Shown: positions 32,701 through 43,154, counted from the stretch's first letter. The stretch: DNA of 64,000 nt from Aradus depressus (GCA_963662175.1 OY759217.1:45236108-45300107), one strand, 5' to 3'. Made by a program: numbers and translations. Notes: generated from the sequence alone by a model not told the origin.

Positions 32701-33048
32701 GCTCTAATGCTACATTGCTACCAGAACAAATTAGATCGGATAAATCTTCTTCAAGAATTCCTAAAATCCACTTTTTTAGCAGTGTTTTTGTTTTGAATTT
32801 GAAAAAAATTTGTTTCAGATCATCTTTACGTTGATATGTATGATTGGCACCAAAGCGGAGTCGATATAATTTTTCATTCGCAAGATATCATGCAGAAAAG
32901 ATTGAGCACGTACGTATACACAGACATACTTCTTTCCAAAATAGTGTAAAAATACTGTAGTGACCTTGAAACATAAAAATATGTAGAAACTTTTGATTTC
33001 GATTTTCTGACCCATTACAATCAAGATGGAAAATGTATTAAATAAATT

Positions 33049-33265
33049 TTTTTTTTTTTTTTTTTTTCTTTTTTGGCTTTATGTACGGTGCATATTAGCC
33101 ATGTCAATGTGTTATATATAATTATTTAAGACATCCATGGCCCCGGGAGGGAGTTCTATCTACAAAATAAAACTCACTCCCGGACGGGATTCGAACCCGC
33201 AAACCATGGTGAGACCATGCGACCAAAGCCCTACGCTCTAGCCCGCACGGCCACCATGGCCCCCA
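33049..33265 (-). repeat. Second tRNA-derived SINE with poly(A) tail, young
   Basis: On the minus strand: GGTGGCCGTGCGGGCTAGAG (box A side), GCGGGTTCGAATCCCGTCCG (box B), a body of about 130 bp and a long A tail (T run at 33047-33068 on plus). The target duplication TATTAAATAAATT lies at 33036-33048 and 33266-33278. It is unrelated in body to family A. It is not a functional tRNA gene, because the acceptor arms do not pair. Confidence 0.88.
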
Positions 33266-33304
33266 TATTAAATAAATTGAAATATATATAATAATCATGT
33301 AAAA

Positions 33305-33735
33305 AAACTAGTCCAAATAGTGGGAAGGTTCGTATGTTTTGTTCCTAGCGCTCCAAGAGGCAACTTTCCCAACTAACATGATCAATCATTACTGTTGAAT
33401 TATTAATGTTCATTTTTTCCGTCACTATTTCTTCTTTAACTAAATACTATACATTAAATGAACACAAAACCTCTATTTGTGACTACTACATGCTTGTTTT
33501 ATTTTAATTAAGAAAAAATAATGTTGTAAAAAGGAAATTACCAGAGTATATCTCGGAACTGTTAGCAACAATGATTGTACGACTAGATCATACGACTCTG
33601 ATGTAGTTAACTCTGGTCTCCCTTCAAAACGAATAAATCTTTCGCCTTTTACTAAAGATTTCCGTGGAGAGGGACTTATTATGAGTCTATAACTAATTTT
33701 TTGTTATAGCCTCGGCCATAAGGTTGAGGCTTAAT
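33305..33735 (-). repeat. Family C repeat, copy 4
   Basis: Complete core in reverse: GGAAGGTTCGTATGTTTTG, TCCTAGCGCTCCAAGAGGCA to GGACTTATTATGAGTCTATA and GGCCATAAGGTTGAGGCTT. It sits at the 3' side of the Jockey element, inverted relative to copy 5 on the other side. Confidence 0.82.
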
Positions 33736-34122
33736 AAGATGTATCTTGAATATCCCTCGGCTAAATACGATTCGAAGGAGCCGAAGTATAGACAGCAATT
33801 TGAAGAGAAAAAAAAAGATTTTTAAAGCTCCAACTACTAACTAGAATACAAAAAATTATTGGGGTAAAAGTAATATAATGTACATATGTAATATGCGTGT
33901 ACTAGGCAGGATCAACTTTAAAGTTTAGTTAGAAGATTAACTAGAATCAGATTAACACTAGATTAACTAAAGGAAAGTTAGACGATTTAAGTAGGAAAAC
34001 TATATATCTAGTGTATTTTCCTTTATTTCAGATAAAATCGTTCGTCGACGTTCATTAGAAGATATAGTGTGCAGAATATTTGTAAAGTTAATCGTCATTA
34101 TTCACTCGAAAGTTAATTGTCA

Positions 34123-36831
34123 TTATTCACTATCCTCCGAGAGAAGATCGCGAGGCCACCTCCTGTTCAAGCGGCGGGGAGGATTGTCAGGATGGGAATG
34201 AGAGGAAAGGTCTTGTGCGAGAGGATTTGAATGGGAAGAAAGGTTTCGGTGGAATGATTGGAATCGGGATTTGATTAATTCATTTACAGTGGGAATACTG
34301 AGATCTCTGTGTAGGACTTTATTGGTGACATAGAAAGGAGCATTGACAATTCGTCGGAGGAGTTTGGACTGGAATGCTTGGATACGATTGATGTTGGATT
34401 GTTTAGCTGTACCCCAAAGTTCGAGTCCGTAAATCCAAATTGGACGTATAATGGTCTTGTAAATCGTAAGTTTGTTGTTAGTCGTCAGTTTCGATTTTGG
34501 TCCAAGTAGTCGACGTAACAGTCCGTATCTTCGATTCAGTTCTTGTCGTTTAAGTCGTGTATGTGGGTTCCACGTAAGTCTACTGTCTAGGTAAAACCCG
34601 AGATAGCGGACTTGGTTTGAAGAGGGAATCAGGATGTTGTTAATGATGACGGGAGGACAGGATTGAGGGCGTAGGGTAAATGTGACTTGAACACATTTCT
34701 GCTCATTTAATTTAATTCTCCAGAGGTTGCACCACCTCTCTATTTCAGTGAGGTGCTCCTGGAGGATGAGTGAGGCTACAGCAGGATCAGGATTGGTGGA
34801 AAGGATTGCTGTGTCGTCAGCGTAAGTCGTCAGTAATGTCTGAGGATGGATAGGAATGTCGGCAGTATATGTATTGTAAAGGATGGGACCTAGGATGCTA
34901 CCCTGTGGGACACCGGCCCGAATAGGTATGAGTTCTGAGTACTCAGAGCCTACTCGGACCTTGAAATGGCGATCACTAAGGTAAGATTTCAGGATGAGGT
35001 AGTAGGTACTGGGAAGGAAGTGTTTCAGTTTGAAGAGCAGCCCCGGGTGCCAGACTCGATCAAAGGCTTGCGCCACGTCGAGAAAGGCGCCCGTGCAATA
35101 CTCCTTGCATTCTAATGCATTAGATATGCAATCGACAACCCGAAAACACTGTTGGGTAGTGGAATGTTCAGGACGAAATCCAAACTGGTGTTTAGGTAAA
35201 ATGGATTGAGATTCAAGGATTGGGATAAAACGTTTCAACAAGAGTTTTTCAAGGATTTTAGAGAAGATTGGGAGCAAGCTAATAGGACGGTAGGAAGAGA
35301 CATCAGAGAGAGGTTTGTTGGGTTTGGGAATAACAGAAAGGATGGAATACTTCCATTGGACAGGAAAGTAGGTAGTTCTGAGGACTGAGTTGTATATAAG
35401 GGTGAGGAATAGGACAGCTTTGCGGGGAAGGTTTCGTAGGATTTTCCCTGTGATCAGGTCAAATCCAGGAGACTTACGGATTGGAATTTTATTTAGAATG
35501 TGTTGTACATCAGAGGGATGAAAGGCCTTTGGCGGAGGAGAGAGAGGCAAAGGACTGGTAAGGAACTCTTCAACTTCTGAAGTATGAAGGGCGTTATAAT
35601 CAGGATGGGGTGTGAACGTATTTTTGAGGTGAGAGGCAAAGAGCTGAGCCTTCTCCTCGTCGGATCTGACCCAGGAGCCATTTTGCTTGATGGGATAGGA
35701 TAAAGGACTATATTTTAGAATTTTTCGGGTTGCAAACCACAGGGAATTATCTTTGGTGGAAAGGGAAGCTAGGTATTCATTATAATTTTCGGAGCGGAAT
35801 TGTGAAAGTTGGATTTTGAGGTTTCGGGAAAGGTTATTGAAGGCAGTTTTGTCGGAAGGATACCGTGTTCGTTGCCATAGGGCACGAGCGCGGCGTTTTT
35901 CTGAAAGGAGAAGTTGGATGTGGCGAGGAAGAGGAGGGTTCGGGTTTGAAACTGTAGGAGGAGTAGGAGTAGATGAAGCGTTCCAAGCACAGTCCTGTAT
36001 GGCTTTAGTGAATTTTTGTACGGCTTCATCTAAGTCCTCAGGAGTTTTAAGGATTACATTTAAGTCAATTTGGTTTTCTAAGGAGGTTCTGAAGAGGTCC
36101 CAATTCACTGGGCCGGGAGTTAAGGAAGGCTTTGATGGGACAGATAACGGGGTTAGACCAACGGTGAGGAGAACAGGACTATGGTCTGAGGATAAGTCGG
36201 GGAAGGAATAGGTAGAGGAGAATAAGGATCCTGTGCCAGATCCAACAAAGAAGTCTACGAGGTCTGGGTTGCGGTTAGGATCAGTAGGCCAATAGGTGGG
36301 AGAGCCGGGGGAGTAGATGTCATAGTGTTGGGTGTTAATAACATCGTTTAGGATTCGTCCTCGGGAATTTGGAACTCTGCTTCCCCATTGGTGGTGCTTC
36401 GCATTGAAGTCACCGCCAACGATGAAGCGAGGCCCCAGGGATCGGAAAAGGGTGAGGAACTCGTGATGGGGAATGAGTTTACTGGGAGTACAATATACTG
36501 CCGAGATAGTGACAGGGAAGGGAAAAAGTGACAAGGAGATCGTAGCAATTTGGAATGATTCTGTAGCCTGTGAGGAGAAAAGGTGATGGGATAAGGACTG
36601 TTTGATAAGGATGAGTGCGCCACCTCGGGCCCTATCTCCTGGGTAGTCAGACCTGTAGCTCCGGTATCCTGGGATACTGAAGTACAGGCTGGTTGTCAAG
36701 TGGGTCTCCGTAATGAGAGCGATGTCTACATGTCTGTCAGTTAGTAGTAGTTCTAGTTCTTGTCTATGGGGTAACAGCCCATTCGAATTCCAAAGGAGGA
36801 TCTGGAGAGGAAAGGAATTTAAAGGGATCAT
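34123..36831 (-). CDS. Jockey-clade ORF2: endonuclease and reverse transcriptase
   Basis: A 902-residue uninterrupted protein, close to the usual length for Jockey ORF2. The N-terminal APE-type endonuclease shows WNSNG (14-18), ITETHL (40-45), GGDFNAKHHQWGS (139-151), DLVDFF (190-195) and SDHSPV (215-220), so all key Asn, Glu, Asp and His residues are present. The reverse transcriptase shows YRPISLL (514-520), FLDVAQAFDRVWH (583-595), AGVPQGSILGP (639-649) and the catalytic TYADD (669-673). The thumb and C-terminal region (RYLGFYLDSRLTWNPH onward) are complete; no RNase H domain follows. The ATG overlaps the ORF1 stop as ATGA (36831-36828), suggesting translation by termination-reinitiation. 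The protein nicks chromosomal DNA and primes cDNA synthesis there. It may be catalytically competent, but the truncated ORF1 makes this copy non-autonomous. Confidence 0.95.
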   Translation of the reverse strand: MIPLNSFPLQILLWNSNGLLPHRQELELLLTDRHVDIALITETHLTTSLYFSIPGYRSYRSDYPGDRARGGALILIKQSLSHHLFSSQATESFQIATISLSLFPFPVTISAVYCTPSKLIPHHEFLTLFRSLGPRFIVGGDFNAKHHQWGSRVPNSRGRILNDVINTQHYDIYSPGSPTYWPTDPNRNPDLVDFFVGSGTGSLFSSTYSFPDLSSDHSPVLLTVGLTPLSVPSKPSLTPGPVNWDLFRTSLENQIDLNVILKTPEDLDEAVQKFTKAIQDCAWNASSTPTPPTVSNPNPPLPRHIQLLLSEKRRARALWQRTRYPSDKTAFNNLSRNLKIQLSQFRSENYNEYLASLSTKDNSLWFATRKILKYSPLSYPIKQNGSWVRSDEEKAQLFASHLKNTFTPHPDYNALHTSEVEEFLTSPLPLSPPPKAFHPSDVQHILNKIPIRKSPGFDLITGKILRNLPRKAVLFLTLIYNSVLRTTYFPVQWKYSILSVIPKPNKPLSDVSSYRPISLLPIFSKILEKLLLKRFIPILESQSILPKHQFGFRPEHSTTQQCFRVVDCISNALECKEYCTGAFLDVAQAFDRVWHPGLLFKLKHFLPSTYYLILKSYLSDRHFKVRVGSEYSELIPIRAGVPQGSILGPILYNTYTADIPIHPQTLLTTYADDTAILSTNPDPAVASLILQEHLTEIERWCNLWRIKLNEQKCVQVTFTLRPQSCPPVIINNILIPSSNQVRYLGFYLDSRLTWNPHTRLKRQELNRRYGLLRRLLGPKSKLTTNNKLTIYKTIIRPIWIYGLELWGTAKQSNINRIQAFQSKLLRRIVNAPFYVTNKVLHRDLSIPTVNELIKSRFQSFHRNLSSHSNPLAQDLSSHSHPDNPPRRLNRRWPRDLLSEDSE

Positions 36832-37295
36832 CGGGAGGATTCGGGTAGGAGTTTAGAGACGAGGAGGATTAACATCGATATGAGAGGGGTGATTAACGAC
36901 TTAAAGTCATTGAGAAAGGAGGTGAGGTGACTGATAACATCAGGGGTTGAGGATGTAGGGAGCTGGCTGGATGGGAGAGGATGAGGAAGGTTTTTTGGCT
37001 GTTGGGGGTAGTGAGAGGTAGGAGGTGGATAGTGAGAGGTAGGAGGTGGCTGTGTTCGTGGTGGGCTGGCCACTTGGGCGTAGGACCGGGGAAGTGAGGA
37101 GGTGGCTCTGGGCTGACGGGCTGCAGCTGGCTGGAACCTGAGCTGGGGCACTGGTCTCAGTGGTGGCGGTGGGACTGGTAAAGGAGCCGTCGGTGTCTTC
37201 ATGGGGGGTTTGGCTGCCGCTTGCCTCTTCTTCATACGATCTTGTATTTCTCTGTGGACCTGGCAACCCCTGTAGTTGGCTGGGATTTGTAAACT
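36828..37295 (-). pseudogene. Jockey ORF1 (gag-like RNA-binding protein), C-terminal end
   Basis: The open frame begins just after a TAA and reads ANYRGCQVHREIQDRMKKRQ, then a proline-rich region with SYAQVAS and repeated SHYPPPT. ANY.GC..H is the end of the last C-x-H-C knuckle of Jockey ORF1 proteins, and SYAQV is the usual motif after it. The zinc knuckles and everything before them are missing, so the copy was truncated here on insertion. A downstream in-frame ATG at 37235 is probably not a natural start. The C-terminus contains LISMLILLVSKLL, a hydrophobic helix. The stop overlaps the ORF2 start. Confidence 0.8.
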
Positions 37296-37609
37296 TTAGC
37301 GCCATTACTTTCTTATCACTTATTCTGATATTTCTTTTTCAAATTTTACACAAAAATGGTTCTTGTAAAGAGAAAGTTCTTTAACTGGAATAAACGAACA
37401 ATCGGAAGATAGGGATCGAATTTAATCGTAATTCCGCTCTAATCTCTCGAATTTGTAATTTCGAATTTCCATTCAATTGTATAATATATATAGGTATATT
37501 TTTGTATATGTATTGTATGCAGTATAAGATATTTTGTACAACTATATCAGTCACAACCTTGCGGCCAAATGATCGTAGTTACGATATGATTCACACCGTA
37601 CTTCGAAAT

Positions 37610-38050
37610 CAATCTTAATAAGCCTCAACCTTACGGCCGAGGCTATATCAAAAAATTAGTTATAGACTCATCAAAAGTCCCCCTCCACGGAAATCTTTAG
37701 TAAAAGGCGAAAGATTTATTCGTTTTGAAGAGAGACCAGAGTTACCCACACAAATGTCATGTGACCTAGTCCTACAACCATTGTTGCTAACAGTTCCGAG
37801 ATCCACTCAGGTAATTTCCTTTTTACAACAATATTGTTTCTTAATTGAACAAAACAAGCAAATAATAGTCACAAATAGAGGTTATGTATTAATTTAATGT
37901 ATATTACATACTTTAAAAAAGAATAGTGATGGAATAAATGAACATTAATAATTAAACAGGAAACATTGGTCACGTTAGTTAGGAAAGTTGCTACCTGGTA
38001 GCGCTAGGAGCAAACATACTAACCTCCCGACTATTACGACTGGTTTCTTA
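37610..38050 (+). repeat. Family C repeat, copy 5
   Basis: CTTAATAAGCCTCAACCTTA through ACGGCCGAGGCTATATC to GTTGCTACCTGGTAGCGCTA and GACTATTACGACTGGTTTC. A partial duplicate of the start (CAGTCACAACCTTGCGGCC) lies about 60 bp upstream. Confidence 0.82.
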
Positions 38051-38489
38051 GTTAGAATATTAATGAGAGGGATAATAAGAATATTATATTTCGATTTCAT
38101 TAATACATTTTCCATTTTTTCATTTTGGAATCAAGGGTTCGGAAAACAAAATTTTGATGAAAACTCAACAACGAATTTCTTTACATCCTCTCCTACACTT
38201 TATGTACCTGGGGATAAAAAAAAAAAAAGCAAATGTGTACTCACGAGATTTGATGTGTAAACATCTGCTTTAGTTTCAAAAACTTGCTGTCGTGCACTGA
38301 TTTTAATTAAAATTTGTTTTACAATGTCACAATAAGAAAAGTAGTATGAGGAATTAAACTTTCAAATTTATTGTTCTTCAATTTTTTTTATACATGAAAT
38401 TATAGTTTTGTGATAGCTAAAATAAGATATATACAACTGTGATTGTTGTGTCTCTAAATACTGGGAGAATACGTGTAGAGACTCGAGAC
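38051..38489. other. Spacer
   Basis: AACAAAATTTTGATGAAAAC and TTTACATCCTCTCCTACAC faintly recall a B end; otherwise nothing. Confidence 0.4.
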
Positions 38490-38597
38490 TATAGCTTAAC
38501 GTCCCATCCAAGGGACGATGAGTTCACTCGGTCAGGTTTTGACCTCGCGATCTTGAGTTCAAAAGAGAAGCACCTCTGTGCTATCGGCGCCCTCAAG
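38490..38597 (-). repeat. Family A SINE, head part
   Basis: AGCTTAACGTCCCATCCAAG to GATCTTGAGTTC and GCTATCGGCGCCCTCAAG. Box B is decayed (GGTTTTGACCTCG). Confidence 0.75.
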
Positions 38598-38599
38598 AG

Positions 38600-39476
38600 A
38601 GTGCTTTGTTGTTTACATGAGTTTAGAGAGAAATTTCGATTTTCGTGAGCGGCCAGGAAATTATTTTTTTTCAAATCGTAAATTCCTGTTTCGGTTTGAT
38701 CTACTCAAGCAATTCCAAAACTGAATAGTTTGTTCAATTCAAAAATGTTTTCTACATTCGTCTATAGGCTTCGATTTTTCAAAATACTAGTAGATACAAA
38801 TTTCACATGAACATTTTGCATAACCAATAGTTCAAAAAATAAAAACAGATCGATTCATCATTGGGTATCATGCTGAGTCAAATGCAATTTTCAGATTAAA
38901 AATTGGTTGTTTTTTACAAGGCAAAAATGGGGCAAATTTCACGCCCAAGTGTGCCATCTCGTTATTCAGAAACACTAAAGTGGCTTCCCATTTCACCTTA
39001 ATATAAATTGGTGTGACTGTCAGAGGCAGACTGGAAGTCATGTCCAGAGAGGCCAGGTAACCCAGTAGCAAGTTGCTCTGAGTTTATCTGCCCAAATTAG
39101 GAGGGCCTGGGACAGCCCTACCAAGATTTCTAAAGTTAATTAGTGTTCTCAGTTAGATTCAGGGGTCTTCAAAGGGTATCGCTGCCCCTTCAGCTAGCAG
39201 CGTTTCAGCAAGTCCAGGGTCTGTCTAGGTGTAAACAAGGATACAACTCGGGATTTAGCCAAACTTTTGGGACCTATTTATTTCTTTTAGAAAGGTTGAT
39301 GCACTCTACCTTATATGCCAGGTCTCTCTGAGGGGATCGAAGGTACATCAAAGAAAGCAGGGTCATAACGTGGCTTATACCAGAAGCTCTCTCTAATCAC
39401 TCCCGACATTATGTCAATTTCACAGGTTGTAAAATAAAATATAGTCTGACCACTCACAGATTTTATTAAATTTTAC
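38600..39476. other. Spacer with a GC-richer island
   Basis: 38990-39400 is GC-richer than its surroundings and carries no recognised repeat or protein domain. Possibly host single-copy DNA. Confidence 0.35.
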
Positions 39477-39508
39477 TAGCCGGCTTTCGAGGTTGCCCTC
39501 ATCACCAG
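39477..39508 (-). ncRNA. Hammerhead ribozyme-like motif with GNRA-capped helix II
   Basis: Minus strand: CTGGTGA (A6 to G), U, GAGG-GCAA-CCTC, GAAA, helix III AGCCGGCT (a perfect 8-base palindrome), then A at the cleavage position. The flanks on both sides (GGGAACAGGAATAACATATC upstream; ATCTGTGAGTGGTCAGACTA downstream) are shared with 14395-14640 and 62250-62420, so it is part of a ~300-bp repeat. Confidence 0.7.
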
Positions 39509-39737
39509 ACAGTCTGATAAAATAATTTTGAAAACAAAAAATTAAAATAATTTAATGAATAAAGTTATTTAAATAAACGTATATAAAACTATATAAAAAT
39601 AATTTAACAATTCAAAATTTCATGGATAGGGGACAGATATGTTATTCCTGTTCCCAATCGGAGTCACAACTGTTGTGACAATTTAATTAATACAATTTCG
39701 AATAAACCGTCAATCTGTAGGTGACTATTATGACCGT

Positions 39738-39892
39738 GACCCTTAGGTTTTTAATCTAAGAGGTAAAATGCCATGAGAACGCCGTTCTTCGGATGGGAAA
39801 TTAAGCGATTGTCTCGAGCCTGTGCGATATGAGATACTTGTTAAAAACTCCCACCCTAGTTGACAAAAGTTAAATAAGCATAATTTAAGTTT
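39738..39892 (+). repeat. Family A SINE, middle part
   Basis: GAACGCCGTTCTTCGGATGG to TAAAAACTCCCACCCTAG, then CATAATTTAAG, where an inverted SINE head begins. Confidence 0.75.
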
Positions 39893-39998
39893 ATTTTACC
39901 TCCCAGATAAAATAAACTAAGGGCCTCGGTCGGGTTACGAACCCACGACCTTGAGCTCAGAAGTCAAGCACGCATACCACTGAGCTACCGGTGCCCTC
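39893..39998 (-). repeat. Family A SINE, head only, inverted against its neighbour
   Basis: TTACCTCCCAGATAAAATAA, CGGGTTACGAACCCACGACC and GCATACCACTGAGCTACCGG. Together with 39738-39892 it forms a head-inverted arrangement. Confidence 0.8.
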
Positions 39999-40403
39999 AT
40001 TTGTTTTGTATAAATTACCAACTAAAATGTTGTTTTTATTGAAATGTTTACTAACATTTTCTCCCCTACGAACAACATGCATAATACATGCGAGCAACTA
40101 ACTTCTGCTCTTGTTTGTTCACAAAAGTTGTTTTTTTCGTTATAATATTTTTATTACACGATTTATTGAACTAGACATCGAGATTTATAATGACATTCAC
40201 TACTTTTGAACACATAGATTTATTACTCAATGGGGTTGTGTGGCGAGGCAGACTGCACCGAGACTGTACCAAGACTTTTTATATTAAATTTTAATTTTCA
40301 TGTTTCATTTGTGTAAAGTACATGTTATAAAAATGTTTTTCTATTTTCTGTGTGAAGACAGTTTAGAATACCCATCCATATAGCCGACTCATTACATCTG
40401 TTT
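39999..40403. other. AT-rich spacer
   Basis: Nothing recognised. Confidence 0.45.
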
Positions 40404-40715
40404 TTTTAAAAATATTATCTCAGAATTTAATAAATTCAGCTATATTGCTAAATGAACTGTAATCTGAATTTATTTTTCTTTGCATTTATATTCCTCATCT
40501 TTGTACAGCTGTTGTTTTAAATATTTTCTCAGAATTTAATACATTCAGCTATATTGCTCAATGCACTATATGATATAAATTTATTTTTCTTTGTATTTAT
40601 GTACCTCATCTTTGTACAGCTGTTGTTTTAAATATTTTCTCAAAATTTAATAATTCAGCTATTGCTCAGGTAACTATATGATCTGAATTTATTTTTCTTT
40701 GCATTTATATTTCTC
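40404..40715 (+). repeat. ~112-bp tandem repeat, about 2.7 units
   Basis: CAGCTGTTGTTTTAAATATT occurs at 40506 and 40618. CAGCTATATTGCTCAATGCA and TGAATTTATTTTTCTTTGCA recur at the same spacing. Confidence 0.85.
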
Positions 40716-41142
40716 CTATTTTGTTCCCCCTTTTTTTTATTAACGAATGTAATAAAAAGAAAAAGAGTTATTTTAAAGTTAATATATTCATGAATTATGA
40801 AATCGGATAAGATAAATGCAAATTTTTGAAAAAAGTCGAAGGGTAATGAGACGAATGGGAATTGACAATTTTCTTAGGGGGGAGGAAAAGGGGAATACAG
40901 TTGAGGGACTTTTCAGTGGGGGGGGGGGGGAGGGGCGGGGGGCGGCAAACTTTCCCACCGATTCGGGTAAATAGGGAGTAAGCAACTTTTAAGTGAAAAT
41001 TCTTTCCTCCGGTAACACCCCGACGGATCCTTCCAGTTGGCCAATAGTTGACTATTTGTCTTCAGAATTTTCCCAAAAGAATGGGAAAATTTAGAATGCA
41101 TATCATTTAGATAACTTTGAATATCGAAGTGTCAAACGCCGA

Positions 41143-41797
41143 AATAAAAAGTCGTCGTTGAATCACCGTCAATGTACTTCCCCAGATTAATCAATTAAAT
41201 TTTCGCTTCCCTCCAAAACCAGTCGACCATTTGCGCTAATATTACATAGGGGCTCTTAAATCCTCACACTAAATTTTGTGTCGATAAATTCATTACATCG
41301 GCAGCTATTAAGGTTTTTTAAATTCAGCACCCACCCCGGAACCTCTCCTTGCCCCGAGCCGATTCCGCTGAAAATTAATAAGTGACGTCCTAATGGGGTT
41401 TCGAATTCACATATAAAATTTTGTGTCGATACATTCATTACATCGGCTGTTGTTCGGGTTTTTGAGATGAGCCCCCTCTAACCCCCGTTCCCTTCAGCCG
41501 CTGAAAATTTAAAAGTGTCGTCCTTATGAAGTTTTGGATTGACATATGATACATTCATTCTATCGGCAGTTATTAGAGTCTTTATGTTAAGCCTCCCTCT
41601 TATTCACCCATCAATTTGGTCGATTTGACTGAAAAAAATAGGTTTCGTCGTTCATTCTGTTGGGAGTTATCGAGTTTATTTGACATATTTGGAATCTAAA
41701 GGTCGGAAAACATGAAATTCCGTTGAAAACTCCGCATCGAATTTTTGATCGATTACATAACTTCCTCAATACTTCATAAAGCGGGGGAAGTAAAAAA
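41143..41797 (+). repeat. Complete family B element, three modules
   Basis: Start AAGTCGTCGTTGAATCACCG and TGTACTTCCCCAG; modules at GTGTCGATAAATTCATTACA, GTGTCGATACATTCATTACA and ATGATACATTCATTCTATC. End GATTACATAACTTCCTCAAT, ACTTCATAAAGC, GGGGGAAGTAAAA. Good reference for the long form. Confidence 0.85.
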
Positions 41798-41802
41798 AAT
41801 TA

Positions 41803-42635
41803 CCACATTTCCTGTAGAAATTATAGCAGGTCTCCTACTAAATTTTGATTTCTACAGTAATTTTCGAAAAGGGCCCTAATAATATCAAAAGTTCAAGACG
41901 TTAATTTTGAAGAAAGTATATAAATTTTTAAAAAAATTTCAATTAACAAATTTTCCATTTGGATTCTTCTAAAATTTACTAAAGAGATGCCTTATTGTTT
42001 TTCTAAATTTGCAAAAATGTTCTATTCAAAGGTATAAATTATCTTACTGGGTTCGCAGGGAAAATTAATAGCACAGAATAAGAGAACAAATATTGGGTTT
42101 ATTTATCTAAACGTACATTGTAAGATTTTTATTGTAAGTAATTTGATATTTTTATTTGATATTGATTTTAATTATAAATTAATTTCTACATCTACTTTTA
42201 GTCTGTTTTCTTTTTAAATATTGTGGTCATTCTTCAATTCAATGTCATTTTGGGCATATGAACGTATAAATAAATAAAAGTATGTTTGCGCATCTACTTC
42301 ACTGTTTTCTTCACTCCTACATCTCCTCTACATCTTCTCTCAGACTGGTTTACTACACCTTGGCCTAAAAACACTTCTCTATCTAGACTGTTCACCTCCA
42401 TATCTCTACTTAGACTGTCTCACCTTATTTGAAACAGCTGATCGTCGTCTTTTGTCCTACATTCATTGGTTGTTTACATTCCGTTTTAAAACAAAATGCG
42501 ACTAGTCTATTTTTATATATTTATTCACTATTTAAGTTACTTCACTCCTAACAGCAGTTTTTATACAAATAATAATAATAGATTTTATAATATATTAATA
42601 ATCTTAATGTGTGTTATAAAAATGTTTACATGACA
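41803..42635 (-). repeat. Old solo LTR between two family B ends
   Basis: Plus-strand AAATTACCACATTTCCTGTA, AAATTTTGATTTCTACAGTA, TTTCTAAATTTGCAAAAATG and AACAGCTGATCGTCGTCTTT match 15367-16178 in reverse and, at one end, the young LTRs. The right end TTTACATGACA corresponds to the young GTGTACATCACA. It lies exactly between a B element ending ..GGGGGAAGTA and a B element starting AGTACTTCCCC. Confidence 0.75.
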
Positions 42636-42725
42636 GTACTTCCCCAGCGTGAACTAACTAAGTTTTTGCTCTCCCTCTTAACCAATCGACCGATTTGGAT
42701 GAAAATTAATAGGTGTCTTATCTCA
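42632..42725 (+). repeat. Family B 5' end
   Basis: CAGTACTTCCCCAGCGTGAA and AACCAATCGACCGATTTGGA; the copy stops after AATTAATAGGTGTCTTA. Confidence 0.75.
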
Positions 42726-43154
42726 ATTATTGTACTTATAACAAGTTATATAAATGGGAACAGTATGAGTTCCTCACTCTCATTTTTTAAATTTTATTTA
42801 GAAACTCCCATTATTTCAAATTGATTTTCAGAAGTTTTAAATGTACTCATTTTTGTTCTTGTACAATACAATAGTTCTTATTGAATATGGCCCACTTCAA
42901 TTCAGATTTATCTCACCAGGAAACTGTTAGTTAAGCCATTCTATGACTACAGACAGGTCTGATTAGATCTCATTCTGAAGGTTCAGATCGTACACATTCA
43001 GAAAGGCTTGCGGTTCAACCAAAGTGTCAAAGACAAATATCATTTTCACAAACCCAGTATGGCAGGAGTTACGTAAATTAGTTCGAAATTCGAAGTAGAG
43101 TTTAAACCGAAATTTGACATTTTATGACACCCCTGATTTCGAAAATGGAAAAAA
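42726..43154. other. Spacer
   Basis: A reversed, diverged B/E-like end at 43060-43140 (GAGTTACGTAAATTAGTTCG). Otherwise nothing. Confidence 0.4.

Larger units (their letters stand above)
33736..37300 (-). mobile_element. Jockey-type LINE, 5'-truncated within ORF1
   Basis: Minus-strand order: end of ORF1 (37295-36828), intact ORF2 (36831-34123), 3' UTR of about 390 bp, then family C copy 4. The 5' boundary lies near 37300, inside the ORF1 zinc-knuckle region. The 3' boundary is uncertain because no poly(A) is visible where UTR meets family C. Family C copies 4 and 5 bracket the element in inverted orientation. Confidence 0.85.

Noticed and set aside
33170..33262. tRNA gene on the minus strand
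   Set aside because: It is the head of a poly(A)-tailed SINE with its own target duplication.
35206..36211. Plus- and minus-strand ORFs of 60-131 codons within the Jockey ORF2
   Set aside because: Shadows of the 902-codon ORF2.
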